Positions 26,301 through 41,300 of a stretch of 64,000 nt of DNA are shown here, in pieces; the first letter of the stretch is position 1, and each line of letters starts with the position of its first letter. This DNA comes from Tubulanus polymorphus (taxonomy: Eukaryota; Nemertea; Palaeonemertea; Tubulaniformes; Tubulanidae): NCBI RefSeq assembly GCF_964204645.1, contig NC_134028.1, positions 8,659,001 through 8,723,000 on the forward strand, written 5' to 3'. The position numbers and the translations under genes are program-made. The notes below the pieces were generated by a model, which saw only the letters and a program-made list of their open reading frames with translations, did not search any database and was not told the origin of the DNA.

Positions 26301-29300
26301 CACTCAGCGCTGTCGTCGTCGTGTGTCGAACTCGTGAAGTGGTTCGTTCGCGCCGTTCTCTAATCCTAGATTTACATACGTGAGCTAGTTGTTAATTCTA
26401 TTGTCTTTTCACCTCTACTCGCGCGCGTTGTAATTTTAAACCATCGGCCGGTTTTAATATTTTAATGAATAATTGATGTCGATGATGACGATATTGACGG
26501 CACATCGCGCGATCCGGCTTCTTTTGTATTTTTTTTTTGCGTAGTTTGATTAAATCTTTATTTCTTGCCGGGCGTAACTAAAGCCGCTATCAACGAAATT
26601 TGGCGCGGGGCAACTGTTCACACGGGTGCCTAACGGGTCCGTTTGGCCCGACCAAAAATGTTGGACCAGGCCCCAGCCAAATTTTAGCGTTCGATTAAAT
26701 GATTGCGTTTGAATTGCAACTGGTTCCGGAAATGACTCACTTCGTGTTGTTTTTAAGCATTGTTTAGTATAGAGTGAATGGTTTAGGTGTGAGCGCGCTC
26801 TCTGATTAGGCCCGGGCCAAGTTTGTCTTGAGTCTGATCCGTCCCAATTTGGCCCAGCCCAAATCGTTTCCGTGTGGTCGCTGCTTTAGTTCCGCAGTTC
26901 TTGCGAGTTTTTAATTTCGATAATGATATCGATGACGATGATTTATTTTCTCGATATATGGCGCAATATTTACACGGCGATCTCCGTTTCAGGGGTAGCG
27001 AAACAAACCCCCTAAAACTTTCGACCTATATTTTAGCCCTAGTGTCTTTCAGAAAGTCGGTGTAAAGAAATATTCCGGTCAAGATTTAATCGAATTTGGA
27101 TAGAATTTTTACGTTTTTTTTTTTTTGGAAATGAAAAGTAGTCTATTCTCAAATGATTTATTCAGGCACTCGTATTTGTTCTTTGTATTTGATCTGTTCT
27201 TCTTCGATCTGAAAGTGCCCTTTTTCATGTTGAAAAGTGCCCTTTTTCTTGAAAGAGAACTGCCCCTTAAGAAAGCTTGGCACGGGCCGGAGCAGTATCA
27301 TTGAGCATTGCCATTTGAACACTATCAAAAGATGTTTGTACTCTGGTCGGACAGAAATTGGATGCCTGAACTGAACTGGAGTAATGTGATTGGATTTTGT
27401 TTTTTCGATATAAACTTGAATTTTATTCCTACAACAATGGGCAAACCAGGTCCTGGTGAAATGCTATGTCGTGAGTGAAAATACTGATACCGCGGCGTCT
27501 ATTATCAGCTTATTTATTTAGGTTCAGCGCTCGTTAAAAATCACATTCCTGCCAAAATTATGCTACTATGTATAGAAAATGAGCCTTCAGTCGATTATGC
27601 AGCCGTTGTAGGAAAAACTAGGATTCGATTGATATATACGCTACACGTATCGGGAGGTCTATTAATCGGATGAAATGTTGTTTCTTTTAACGGATCGCTT
27701 ACCGATTTATCGGATAAGCATTTATTTGGCGGGGAAGTGGTGGATAAGCTAGAATTGTATGTTAAGTTCATTTATTATACTTCAAACTTCATTAACCCAT
27801 TAGCACTCAGGAATTTCATTATGTAGTGTCTATTACTCTTCAGGAAATTCAATAGAAACATTTATCATGATGCAAAATTGCTTATTTCTGGTGGATTTTC
27901 ATGTATTACAATTATTTTGTTGTAAACACACTGGACTTTCATATGATGAAATATTTCATGAGGTGGGCCACCAAAATCGTGACCTGCCATCTGAAATTCA
28001 TCCAGACCTAACTTATAAGTGAGCTCATGAGATGTTGATTATTTTTCTGATGTCTAGTTTATCATAAGCTATTGGGTTCGAATCTCACTGTAACTGTTTT
28101 TGCCAAGCAGACGGAAACGAGTCAGGGCGGATTCGGGCGGTTCGAGGAGTATTAGGCAGGGCTTAATGGGTTGATGTACAATTTTTCCTGCTGATTACTT
28201 GAATCAACCAGGACTGGTGAATTTTGTTCGAGTTAGATATTCAAAATACAATGGGGAACCTCCTGTGGCAATCGAGGACTCCACTGATGACAAGGATCCA
28301 ACGGGTTCGCTTGTAGTTACTTGGTCTTCTGCGCTCAAAATCTTCTACATTTCAATTAATTCTGAACAATTATTTTCTTACATAGATAGATCGATTATTA
28401 AAGAAAACTATTTAAACTAATAAATTAATACAATATCTGAGTTGAAAATATAATTTAATGTATATTTGGTGGGTTCTGTGATAATATCCAGATTCGGGAG
28501 TCTAAAATTTCAGTTCAAAGTTCATCATTGAAAATGGACTGATTTTGACGAGTGCTCATCACGCCATCTGGTGGGATTGCTGGTGTTGCGATTCCTCATT
28601 AATATTCTATTGCAACGGTTTTCAGATTCCTAAATGCGGAAGAATTCGAGTGCCGTATTTACTCAATGAAATGCTGTTTTCATATTTTACAGAATTAGCT
28701 CTGATCAGTCTACACTGGTTTCTGACGGCGTTCGCCAGCGTCGTACACATGAAAGTATTACTACGACTATGGGATTTATTCTTTTACGAAGGATCTCGAG
28801 TTCTCTTCCAGATCACGTTGGGAATGTTGAAAATGAAGGTACGTGCGTTCGGGGCTTAACCGTCGCCTCCTGCAAGTTCTCAGAATACAATTTAAATGTA
28901 AATCGGTTTCATGCATTCGTTTAGGAACCTGAACTGATAAAACTGAAAGATAATTCGGCGCAGATATTTAACGCGTTATCTGATGTGCCTGGAGATGTGC
29001 AAGATGTAGATGAGCTTTGCGAGGTAAGAAGTTATAACTTTATCTACCGGATATTCACTGCTTTCTAGTTAAACAGCGGTTAGGTTAGAAATTTTCCATT
29101 TATGATCAGGTACTCGTGCTCGTCTTATGGTCAGTTTATCAGTTAACACCCTCTGTAATCTAATGACATGCTAGTCTATTAAGCAGGGTCACTCATCTAG
29201 CTAATCAGATAGCAGCGGGTCACGCTTCTGCAATCTAATGGCCAGCCAGTCAATAAGCAGCATCACCCCTCTGCCATCTAATGGCCAGCTAGTCAGTTAT

Positions 29301-32300
29301 CAGGGCCACCCCTCTGCCATCTAATGGCCAGCCAGTCAGTAAGCTGCATCACTCCTCTGCCATCTAATGGTTAGTTAGTCAGTTATCAGGGCTACCCCTC
29401 TGCCATCTAATGGCCAGCCTGTCAGTAAGCAGCATCACTCCTCTGCCATCTAATGGTTAGCTAATCAGTTATCAGGGCCACCCCTCTGCCATCTAATGGC
29501 CAGCCAGTCATGAAGCTGCATCACTCCTCTGCCATCTAATGGCCAGCTAGTTAGTAAGCAACATCACTCCTCAGCCATCTAATGGCCAGTCAGTCAGTTA
29601 TCAGCATCACCCATCTGCCTTCTAATGGCCAGCTAGTCAGTTAACAGGGCTACCCCCTGCCATCAAATGGCCAGCCAGTCAGTGAGCAGCATCATTCCTC
29701 TGCCATCTAATGGCCAGCTAGTTAGTAAGCAACATCACTCCTCTGCCATCTAATGGCCAGTCAATCAGTTATCAGCATCACCCATCTGCCTTCTATAATG
29801 GCCAGCCAGTCAGTAAGCCGAATCACTCCTCTGTCATCTAATGGCTAGCTAGTCAGTTAGCAGGGTCAGCCCTCAGCCATCTAGTAGCCTTCGAGTAGCA
29901 CACAACAAGACTTCTTTATGTTTCTCGTCAACTGAAGAACTGACGAATTGATCGCCAATGAACGTAATAATGAGTGAATCCTTTTTCAGGTATCGTTTAA
30001 AGTTGCGTCTGGTTTAACCGATGCTATCGTGGATACAAATAGAAGGAAACACTTAGCATATTTGATGGCCGATGAAGGTGCAATTGTCAATCCAGAATCT
30101 GTGAAGAATTTACCCAAACAGGTAATTTATAGTACTCATTCACTGAATATTTTGGCTTCCAAACCTTTTAACCCTTTGCTGACTAATTTATACCCGTAAG
30201 TACTGGAGATAATTAGAAGATTCAAAAAGATTTCACCCCATTGGGTTGAATAACGGGCACATCACTTTAGTGCATATACATTGCAGGGTAGTGTATCATT
30301 AGTTATTTCACTATGTTTGAAAGATGCTGTCATCTTTCAATAGAGGTAAAAACTAATTACATCAATATACCCCGATGCGGTGAACTAGCAAAGTACATCA
30401 CCGATTTATACTCTGCACCGCGGTGTAGATGCACTAAAAGGGTTGACATTGTTTCACAAATCGTTGCATCGAATAGTAAAAATCTCGATGCCAATTTCGA
30501 AAATGAATTACCGACCATGTCGTTTGCTAATTACAGCAATTGACGAAACGACAAATTCAGCGGTCGCGATCGTTGATATCGATGTTGCTGTGGGGCGATT
30601 CGGTGTCCGAGGAAGATTCGGCGAAAAGTAAAAACATCAAGCAGACCGAGTTACTGGTGGATATGAGAGAGGCTATTTTACAAGTTGCACGGCACTTTCA
30701 ATCGATCGACCCTAAAAACAGTAAATTGCCCGGTGGAATGTCCGTGGTACGTATGTTAGGCCGATTATACTTCTTCTATTAATCTTTAAAAAAGATATGC
30801 TAGTATATTTTGTTTCTGAAAAAGGCAGAAAAATCGCGCAGTTCGTCCTGTATGGTTTTCTAGTGAAATTTCAGAGCTGCCATCAACTGTTCCTGATTCT
30901 CGGCATTTGTTACTATTGTATAACGAGAAATACTGATTTTGTTTGTTTGACGCATACAGAAATATGAAAGATGTTACGGAGGAAATGTGAAAGATGTTAC
31001 CGAGGGTCTTATTGTTGATTACTGAGCATTTTCTTTCATATTTCTAAGAAATGTTGCTGAAAAAAGATTCAATTTGTTACTTTTCGTTCAGAGGTTGGCA
31101 GCCCTGAAATTTCGCTGAGGAGTCATCAGCGATTTTAAGACCTACACTTTATTCAAATTGGCACTATGTCCCAGGCTTAAGGTTAACCTATACCAGTAGT
31201 TAACAGTTGATCTAGTATCCAGCGTGAAACATAAACTTCTTAGATCATCAAGGCTTAGATTAAAATCTCTGGACTCAAGCTGTGAGTTTGCGAGGTTATT
31301 TTTTTAATTGATATTTTTGTTCAGCTCCCAAATGTTTATTATTGCTCTGTAAACCCATAGTCACACAGACGCCCTCTATCAGAGATGATGAACACCGACA
31401 GGCTTTTTAGGAAATTAGGGAATAAAATGTTTTGGGCGATCTAGGATTCTTTGAAGGGGTGGACCTAAAAATTTGAACGGGTACTTAATTTGTAAGTGCC
31501 CATCTCTCGAATTTGGCAATGCAAACGTATCGCGAATGAATATTTAATATTCTATATAGAATCTGCAGGCGGATTACAGTATGGACAGTCACGCGAAAGA
31601 TGTCGAGAACTACGTGAACGTCGCTCGGAATCGGCGCCGCCGAGCGAAAGCGTTACTCGATTTCGAGAGGCATGACGACGACGAACTAGGATTCCGAAAA
31701 AATGATATCATCACCGTAAGTTCTAAGATACCCTGTGCGCTCGGGCGCCATCATTAAAATTCCGTAAATGTTTCGGGCGTATCTTTACATCCGATGAGTT
31801 CTTCTCATAGGGTTTTCAACAACACTTTATTACTCTTCAGTGGCGTTGGGGGTGCAGCATCTAAAGCCACAGCAATTATTTGCTGAATAACGTTCTTTTT
31901 CTTTCCTTACTATATTTTTGACAAAATTTAAGTAAATTCGCGGCAGCAATATTAGAACCTGTCAAAAATTGGCAATTGGCCTCGGCAATCAAAAATTGCT
32001 TCCAACGCGTCTTCTCTTTCCCCTCGTAATTTCTATGTCAGCTACGGAATCTCGTCAATTCCCTTCACGAAAAGTAAATTCATTCATTCACATATTCGTT
32101 ATGATTTATATTGCAGATAATATCGCAGAAAGATGAACACTGTTGGGTCGGTGAACTGAATGGGTTGAGAGGTTGGTTTCCGGCTAAATTCGTTGAATTA
32201 CTCGATGAAAGGAGTAAGAATTACTCGCGAGAAGGCGACGACTCGGTTACGGAAACGATAACCGATCTCGTTCGTGGAATGTAAGTCTAAAAACATCTGC

Positions 32301-35300
32301 CGACATCGACGCTGAGACGATGATTTTTCTTAAGGAAACATAGAATTGAAAAATATGTATTATTGGTAGTCCGCTATGGAGGGGGGAAGGGGCGCTACTT
32401 AAGAAAAACGGTAATTTCTCTCAAGGAAGCATAGAATTGAAAATATGCATTAGTCCGCTATGTGCGGGGGGCCTATTTACGAAAAAACGGTAATTTTTAA
32501 AGTAAACATAGAATAGAAAAATATGTTTTAGTCCTCTATGGGGGCCTATTTACAAAAACCTAAAAAACTGAATAATTATTATTCGTGGGGCTCAGGAAGA
32601 GCTTGGTCCCATTCTACAGTCTACAGTTTCGAACCAATTTTCTCAGAACTTGGTAAAAATAACCATGATCTTCTTTTAGATTTTGATATGAGGGGTTAAT
32701 CGAGGATGTGCCCTGTTGTTTTTAACTTACGTAGGTCATTCAAGCCATATATGCCCTTGAAATAGGATGCGTTATTCTAAAAATGTACCGAGCAATATGT
32801 CACAGGATTTTATGACAAATTCTCCGCAGTATTTTTCAAATAACGTAACATAACGTTATTCTCAATTTTTCTGTTGCTTATATCCGTCTTTTTCAATATC
32901 ATCTGGTTTGTTCTAACTCATGAAGCCCATTTGCTGAAAAAACCGTGGCATCATAACCTGAATGACGAAATTTTGCTTGTCACTTCCTTGCCATAAGGAA
33001 GCTTTTGTAATTTAAGTGAAACGACTTTAACCAGGCCTTATCTCTCACAAATAATGCCTTCAGCCTTCGTTCGTTATGAGTTGTTTATTTTCCATTTCAG
33101 ATTATGCCCAAGTTTAAAAGCTATTTTTGAACATGGATTGAAGAGATCGGGAGTACTTGGTGGTCCAGCACATCCATGGTTGTTCGTTGAAGAGGTAAAT
33201 CATTTTAGAACTGGTCACAATTTTGGTGGCGCTCCTCATCAAATCTTGTATCATATGAAAACCTTGACTGTTTACTACAAAATTACACAAACTTTTACCA
33301 CATTGAAATCAACTGGAAATGAGCTATTTTGTATCATAATAAACTTGTATTTTTCCTTGAATTTTCTGAGTACCGACGGTAATAGACGCTACATAGTGAA
33401 ATTCCTGAGAGCTAATGGGTTAAAGTTAAACCTGGCGCATAAACACTGGGATAACATTAATGTACAGTTGATTGTCACTGTATCCGCGATCCGATTTTCG
33501 AGCGAATGTCCCAGTCATATTTCAACAAATTTGTTCGTTTTCATTCGTTGTCGTTGTTCCGCGTCCGATTTTCCGCGTTATTTTTCAGGCTGCGACGAAA
33601 GAGGTCGAAAAAGATTTCAACTCGGTTTATTCAAGATTGGTGTTGTGTAAAACTTTCAGGTTCGTTCAGTATACTTCGTATATACTCCGGTCATATCGTA
33701 TGTCGTCGTATTGCGCTTTTGTGCCCATCATATCATATATCATATATCCTTTATTTCGTGACTAATTTATAATGATAATAAAAATAATAATTTATTTGTC
33801 TATATAGTGTGCTATACTATAAGGGGATATAGCGCTTAACAATATTAATGCATGGAATCACAGATTTATTAAAATGCCACTGGAATACAAGAATATAGAA
33901 ACATATAGAAAGTTGTAAGAGTCATTATACGATGGTAAAAGCCTTCCTAAAGAGATATGTTTTGAGATTTCGTTTAAAAGTGTCAACAGATAGGGATTCC
34001 CGAATACTGGACGGTAAAACATTCCATAGTGCTGGTACTCTTAGAAACTCTACTGCCAAATGACCTTTTGGAGACATGTTCGACTAGACGTGTGTTATCG
34101 TGACTTGAGAACGTGTGAGTCCTTGTTGGAACATTGATTGTTAAAAGCAATGTCAGATATTCAGGTGTAAGATCGTTTAGGCGCTTAAGAACTGGGAGTA
34201 AAAGCTGTATTCGAAACTGAAACTCAATAAAAATAGGAGTAATATAAGGAGCAATATATAATGAATTACAATAATGACCATTATGATAAGGACATTATGA
34301 TCTTTTTTATATAGGCCTACTGAACTTAACTGACAGCAGGGTAGCCTGGAATAAAGCATAGCTTGTGAACGTAGGCACCTAGCAAGTAGAAAAAAACGTA
34401 AAACGCAAACGTTCGCACGCGATTACACAATTGAAGCACGCTGCTGGCTACATAGTTTAAAAGATTTATACGATATATTGAAGGCGTATATAAATGAGAA
34501 CGTATGTACGATGAATTTGTTTTACGTACCGGGTACGTATCGAAATACCGGGGTGCGTCGAAAATTCAGTAGCAGCCCTTGACAGGGTGAAAAAAATGCG
34601 GTTTGCATAATTTCAAGACAAATTCCTTTCAGCGTTTTGAAATATGCTGCTTTTTAAGCTAAGAAGAACCCCAGGGGCCGGTTTTATTCACAGGTATCAA
34701 CTTTGACAGGTATCAAACAATTGGGCATTTTTGACTAGGTTTATGTACTGTTTTATGTTTCATCCATCTCCTAACTCTCAATTTAGTAAATATGAGATAA
34801 AAAATCTAATCAATTACTATCGTGTCTGTTAAGTCACGAAGTCTGCAGGAGTTGTACCCTTCGAATCTATGTCCTTGAATTAGTTCCGACTGTAAATACG
34901 TTTTTTTCCGCGTGAATATCGATTTGTTTTTAGGTATTTTTGTATTCTCTTTTTTTTTCTCTACTAGTCTGAACTTTCTGAACGAAATAAAGAAATTCAT
35001 TATCGTTATTGTTATTCAACGCGGGGGTTTAACGTAATTGGAAATGAACTGAGTTAACCGCCTGGGTGAAACCCGGCGAAGGGTCTCAGTAAGGAGCTTA
35101 GGTGTTCGAAGCGTTAACGGAGTGTGTTGCGGGTTTAATCCCGTACAATCTGCCAAACTCGTTTTTTACCGACAGGATCACTGACTGTTCTTAGATTCAT
35201 TAGGTGCTGTTTGAGTTCTTCTTGAATTAGTTCTAGGACAGTTGTTTACTATGTAAGCAATTAATGCCGCAGTGTAATGTTTTTATAATGAATCGAGGTC

Positions 35301-38300
35301 TCTCTCGCTCTCTCTCCGCCTCATTACTGTAACTTGCAAACTATTCCGATAAAATCGTTACGCGAAGAATCGTAGAGCAGCTGGTGTTATCCGGGTATCG
35401 AATTTAGTGTAAAAACAGGTTGTCGGTGTAGGTTAGTTTGATTTTATTAATTAAAACAATGAGCTTTCAATGCAAGTGATAGCATCTAGCTGTTCGATGC
35501 TACTTGTTACATATACCGTACACAATTTTTTTCTTAACTTGAATTCATCCCATGAAACTGGCTGCGTAATTCTTCGTAATAAACACAGGCATAACAACGA
35601 TTTTTTTTAGATACAACGATAGAAAACCTTACATTTCGTCCAAAGTTAGAAATTTCAAGAATTAAGACTATTTAAAGAGCATTTAAAGCAATTTCAAGGA
35701 TTCAAAAATGCTTGTTTGCCTTTGGCACTCATTCGCTGTGGCGGGAAGTATGGCATATTATATTAATTCTCACCCACCTTTGACAAATCCTAGCGATGCC
35801 TCTGATAGTGTTGCCGTAATCTCTGCAGGGCCAGATTTCATGAAACTGTTAAAGCTTAAAACGATTAAGTTTGAATTGTTGGCGTCATTGAAAACAGCAA
35901 TGGCTATTACACCAAAAATTTGAGTTGAACCTTTTTTTTTTTGCGAAACCTGACGCAGGTGGTATGCAAGGATGCGCGCCTAGAAGCCGTTTTTTGAAAA
36001 AAACTAGTGTATGCATTTGTTTGTCAGTGTAACTGAGGCTAACAGCAATACACGACGGAAAAGACGTGTCAAAGGCGAAATTTTGTCTGTGTGATTGTTA
36101 AACGTATCAGTTTATGTTTTGACGGGTGGCAATGTTTTTTTATGCGTATGGGATTTCATTTTCATTTACATTCGAAAAAAGCGAACAGGAAATTTTAGCT
36201 CGAGAATGTTTTTGATATCGGTGTGCGTGGAAAGGTTACACGGAATGTGTATGTCTTCAGGGTTAAATTCTTGAGGGGGGAGAGAAAGAGAGAACTGTTC
36301 AAAGAAAATACAGTTTGTCATTTCGATAGTTAGTTTTGTACATGTGTTGCATAATAATACTAATATTACAGGGTTTATTCTGAAATACACTTACCCAGAA
36401 CTACATAAATCACCAACTGGCAAATATTCTGAAGATTTTGAATAAATGTGAATATCATAAGGCCAGAGTTTTTAGCCCACAAGGGCTATTATGTTCACAT
36501 TTATCCATTGCCCATTCATTCAACCATCCATTGACAAAATGCTGTTATTCTCGGAAGTTTGCAAAATCCTTTGATGTACATATTATCATAAGCCAAATGA
36601 GAAAAATGTTAATATTAGTTATTTCAAAAATTCATAAAGACTATAGTATTTATGAATTTTTGGTTATTTGTAAAAACGAATGCGCCAGTCAGATTTTTTC
36701 GGGATAGAGAAATCAGTTTTATCAATATTTCATTTCTACAAATGCTATTTAATTTTGTGTCATTTCCCGGGCATTCATAGAGCCCTGCCGTACTGAAGTG
36801 GTATTTTAAACAAAAAATTGTAGCTTATAACATGTTCTATGATTGTGGCGAGTTTCAAGGTGATTGATTTCTGTTTCTGAGGGGCATTGAATTTTGAAAT
36901 TGTCAGATCATAGAGCATTTCAGACCACTTTCTAAGTGGGCGTGCTGTCCCTGGATTCTTAGCTTAAACGGTTAAGTGGTAAATAGAATTTAGCGATTTC
37001 AGGGAAAAATACTTAGAAGTTATTTATTCGCATATTTCAGACTGGATGAAGATGGAAAAGTTTTAACACCCGAAGAGATTCTGTATAGAGTGAGTGTTTT
37101 TAACTGATCGTGTAATTTAACTGATGATGTATCTTCCCGTCGGCGGGGATTCGAACCTGATGGCATCGCTAGACGCAGCCATGGCGCGAAACCAGGCCAA
37201 ACTAGACCGGGTGCGCAGGTTTTTTGCTAGAAAAATTGCGGCACCAATCAGCGTGCCTGTGGTATAATCGATGAGGCAAATTTCACGGTAAAACTAATTG
37301 AAATGGGATATCTGTTTGGATAATAATGATATCATCTAAGCCGTGCACTTGGGCTAGTGTGGCAGGGTTTCAGTACTGCGACGAGTCTCAATGCGATTGT
37401 GTTCAAATCCCTGCCTGGGGAGGATGCTGATGTTGCAGTCAAATTTCTTCGAGTGATTTTTTGTGCGGCCCCTTACTAAGGCGTCGCTTCATTTTTTATT
37501 TGTGTTTCTTCCTTTTGTTAACAATATCGTATATTTTTCATTTATAGTGTGTCCAAGCAGTCAATTTGTCCCATGATGTTGCCCATGTCCAAATGGATGT
37601 CAAATTCAGATCACTGATTTGCGCAGGCCTTAAGTAAGTATAGAAAAACGCTATTTTTGTGATCCCTCTACTGGCTAGGTACGATTAAAGGGAATTGTTT
37701 GGCTCAAGCCCGCCCTGTTTTTTTGGGGGGTTCCATTTTTGTAGAGGTGCAACTTTTATAAGGTGCGCACACCAAAGGCAGGTAGTTTTAGTCGGAGACC
37801 TGGAAGTGCATGAGTATTTTGTACCAATGTTTCTTGAATTCAACCATTTTAAGCTTTCCTCGCGAACGTTTCTGAATAGATAACATTTTCGCCGTCTTTT
37901 TTCCATTCCTCCTAAACGCTTTTTATTTCATATTTTCTTTTTCTAAAATGAAAGAAACCTTAACTAATAATTTCAGCGAACAAGTTTTACACTTATGGTT
38001 AGAGACGCTGTGTTCTTGCGTCGAGGTGATCGAAAAGTGGTATCATCCGTGGTCGTTCATGCGAAGTCCCGGCTGGGTTCAAATCAAGTGCGAACTGAGG
38101 TAAGTCCGAACTATCACTGAATCTTTGATTTCCCGGATGCAGATCCAAAAGATTTTTCTATTCGTTAGTTGCATTTTGATGTGGCGTTTAATGTTGTTTA
38201 TCGTTTCGTACTTCAGCCTACGTGTTTTTCATCGTGTTCGTTCGTTGATTGCGTTTAGTGTAACAATACTTCAGATTGTATAGCAAGGGGACCCAAAGTC

Positions 38301-41300
38301 TACAAAACATCCGCTAAAAGTCCACAAAAGATTTTTTACGCTTATTTTTCTTGAGCGGGTATTTTGCAGTCAGGCTGTTTACCATCATTGAAATCGGGTG
38401 ACATGTTGAAGTTTTATTGATTAAAAGACTAAGTTCGGTTTTATGTTAAGCGTATTAAAACTCCAGTGAGAGGGTCAAGTTTTTTTTAAACGAGCCGCCC
38501 AAGAATTCTGTCTGCGAACATCCCTGCACAGGGAACGCTTCTGAATTTATGTCGTATACTCTTCTCTACAGGGTGACCCGATATAACACCAAGTCCCTAC
38601 CTGCCCAATTTTTAGGCCACTTGGGACTCAAGTCCCAATGGGTGATTGCATTTATATAGACGGAATCTGATTTTTATGTTACTTGGTGCTGGACTTATCG
38701 AGCGTTTATAGTGAGCGAAGTAAAAGCCGTGTGCTCGATGACTGACGTCAAATCAAGTACATGCAAAATCGCTAAAAAAAGCCATGTTTGGGACCTACAT
38801 CGACCACTCGTCCAAATGAAGATTGGCGCTTAATAAATTGAATTATAAATACGAATGGAGGACCCAAAAAATACATAGATTGCTACGACTTTGATATCCG
38901 ATGATGATTATCTATTCCGACTGTTTGGTTAAGTGTGTGAAAGTGACTAAATTATAAATATGACCAATGAAGCATAACATTAGAAAAATGTCATGATGAA
39001 CGTGCACGCATTTGTACTCAGTTTTTAAAATACTGCTTTTCAGAAAAGAATTCAAACCTAACGTTCTGATGGGGGTGGCAATTTTTATTTGGACACTCTG
39101 TACGAGTTATCGCTCTGCACTTATGGATGTAGCGTTGATTTACTTCCCGATAACCTTCACGAGCGGGGAATATAAGTTCGAGATATCTCAGTAATTCAGT
39201 ACAGATGTACTCTGCTCTGCGGAGGAGGAGAGCGTGTTTACAAGTTGTCAGCGGTTTAACCTTGAATCATTTCGAGTTATCATAAATTCTAGCTATGCGG
39301 CACTTCAGTTCGTGGTACGTTTTTACCTTTTCGTATGTGCATAATTCCATTTAAAAAACGAGCTGCATATAGCTGCAGTTCAGTTCACAGTACTTTCACC
39401 TTTTTAAGTGAATGTGCGTATTGCGGTTGTTCAAACTTCCACTGAATCGCTGAATTTTATATTAATTTTGCTGAATCGTTGATTATTTTTTTATATATTT
39501 AGTCATTAGGAGCGAAATCGGGTTGGAATTGATAATGGAAAGTTTCGTCCATCGGCTCTTAGCCATTTGAAAGTACCGGGAGAAGCCTTTTGGAAGTACT
39601 GCGAAATGTGCACAATGTCAATGAATTTTTCAAGAACATACTTAAATGACATGCTATTGAACCCATTACTATCTATGTCATCAATATTGAACATGCTTAC
39701 TACAGTTGTGTTATGCACCAAGGTTTCATCTTTATACGTTATTGCAAATCCGAGAATTTCATGCTCAAAACTAAAATTACTTAGTTGATCCGACTGGATC
39801 CGTGGTCCTTATTTGCGAAATACGCCGAATCCATATGAATTTTATGTAGTCTAAAGAAATCTTCCAAATTCGGTCCATATTTGATCGAATTTAGTGATAA
39901 GAAATATCATATAGTATTGGGGAGAATTTCAGTTGGGCTACGGTAATGGATGTACCAGTAAGGATTGTGTACCGGTATCCCATAGTGATATTACCAGGGA
40001 TTATCTAGCTTATGGCTGTAAGGCCAACATCTTAGCTACACGTCGAAGTTGTTTTCACCTCATGTACCTGACAAAACTTTTGATAGAAAGGAGGGGTATC
40101 CCAGTACAGCTATACCAGTGCATCTGAGCAGAATAAGGCTCGGAATCCTTCGCCATGTTTGGTACTCCTACTAAAAAAAATTCCAAATTTCATTGTCAAT
40201 TTGTCTCTCCGAGAATTCTTTCCTACTTATTTTTCATACGCATAACTGGTTTTTGCCCCTATTTCCTTGTCAATTTGTCCCTCAGTACCCATGGATTTCA
40301 TACGAATAACTGGTTTTTGTTATCTTTCCTACTTATTTTTTCTTATCTTTCCCCGTAATGAAAAATTTTATTCTTCTTTGGCACGTCATTCTATGAAATA
40401 CCCTTATGGGGACCCCTAGGGGCTGATGTTAAATGAAAATACTTTTTGTAAAGCTTAAGACCGACTAGGCAATTTTTTAGTGAACGAGGATGCTGTAAAA
40501 GAAGTTCATTTGTTACTCTTTGTTTTTGAGATAGAATTTTGATCGTATGACTTCAAGAAGTGGTATTTTAGTAACTACCGCAGCCGCATAAATATAAACG
40601 AGTACAGAAGCAAAGATAGGCGATGTTGGCAATGTTTTTGTTGCCTGATTTCATGGTGGTAAATGGCAGAGACAGATCTAAATGGATATTTTCCGTATTT
40701 TGGGATGTGGTCTAGAATTTCAAAACCGTGCCATTTTTTAAATCATTCTGGGGCAGGGATCCAGGCTCTCAAACAAGTTCACCAACGTTTGGTGCCTCTC
40801 TATACTCTCGGGTACCCTATGGGAATGGATGGAAATGCATATACCTTGAGAGGCAGTCATTTCGTAGACGGCCTCCCTGATCTATTGTTGCTTTAAAACT
40901 TTGTCATTTCCGTAAAAACTTGTGTTGAATATCACCGTAGAAACAATTGTCGTCGTCACGGTGACGATTGTTAGTTTTTTTTGTTTGCATGTTTTTGATT
41001 TATCGTCGTTGCACACATTTGTGTTTTGTTGTGTTTCAGGATTTTGTCACAGTTTGCGTTCAATTTGTCTCAGGATTGGGAACTTCCGAAAAAGAAACCG
41101 GTCACGTTTCAACAAGTGAAGGCCAGCGTGCAGGATATGTTGATAAAACATCATTTATTCAGTTGGGAAGTTTGAAGACCGTCACTGTCCGTAGACGTAA
41201 TAAGAATATGATATCTAGTCTGTGAATTCGCGATAGGGAACTTTATAAGCGGAACAGTTTCACATTACCCCCAATGCCATATTACATTGGTTCAATTGTT

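Larger units (their letters stand above)
18918..28692 (+). other. SGSM3 intron 7 (about 9.8 kb)
   Basis: A phase-1 intron with many repeats, a compound microsatellite, an inverted-repeat element, and CpG-rich stretches at about 20860-21900 and 25960-26480. Long open frames are absent. One 51-codon frame at 24780 is listed separately. Confidence 0.85.

Noticed and set aside
29150-29900. Possible CRISPR-like array
   Set aside because: Units are contiguous 43-bp tandem copies without unique spacers, in an animal intron, so it is a minisatellite.
33054-33772. A 198-codon continuous frame and two overlapping ones
   Set aside because: The long frame runs from intron sequence through SGSM3 exon 14 and on through the following intron. 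Only the exon parts are supported.
35041-35160. tRNA-like sequence with gggtttaatccc
   Set aside because: It resembles a Pol III B-box, but no cloverleaf or A-box at proper spacing could be made, and no second copy is in the window.
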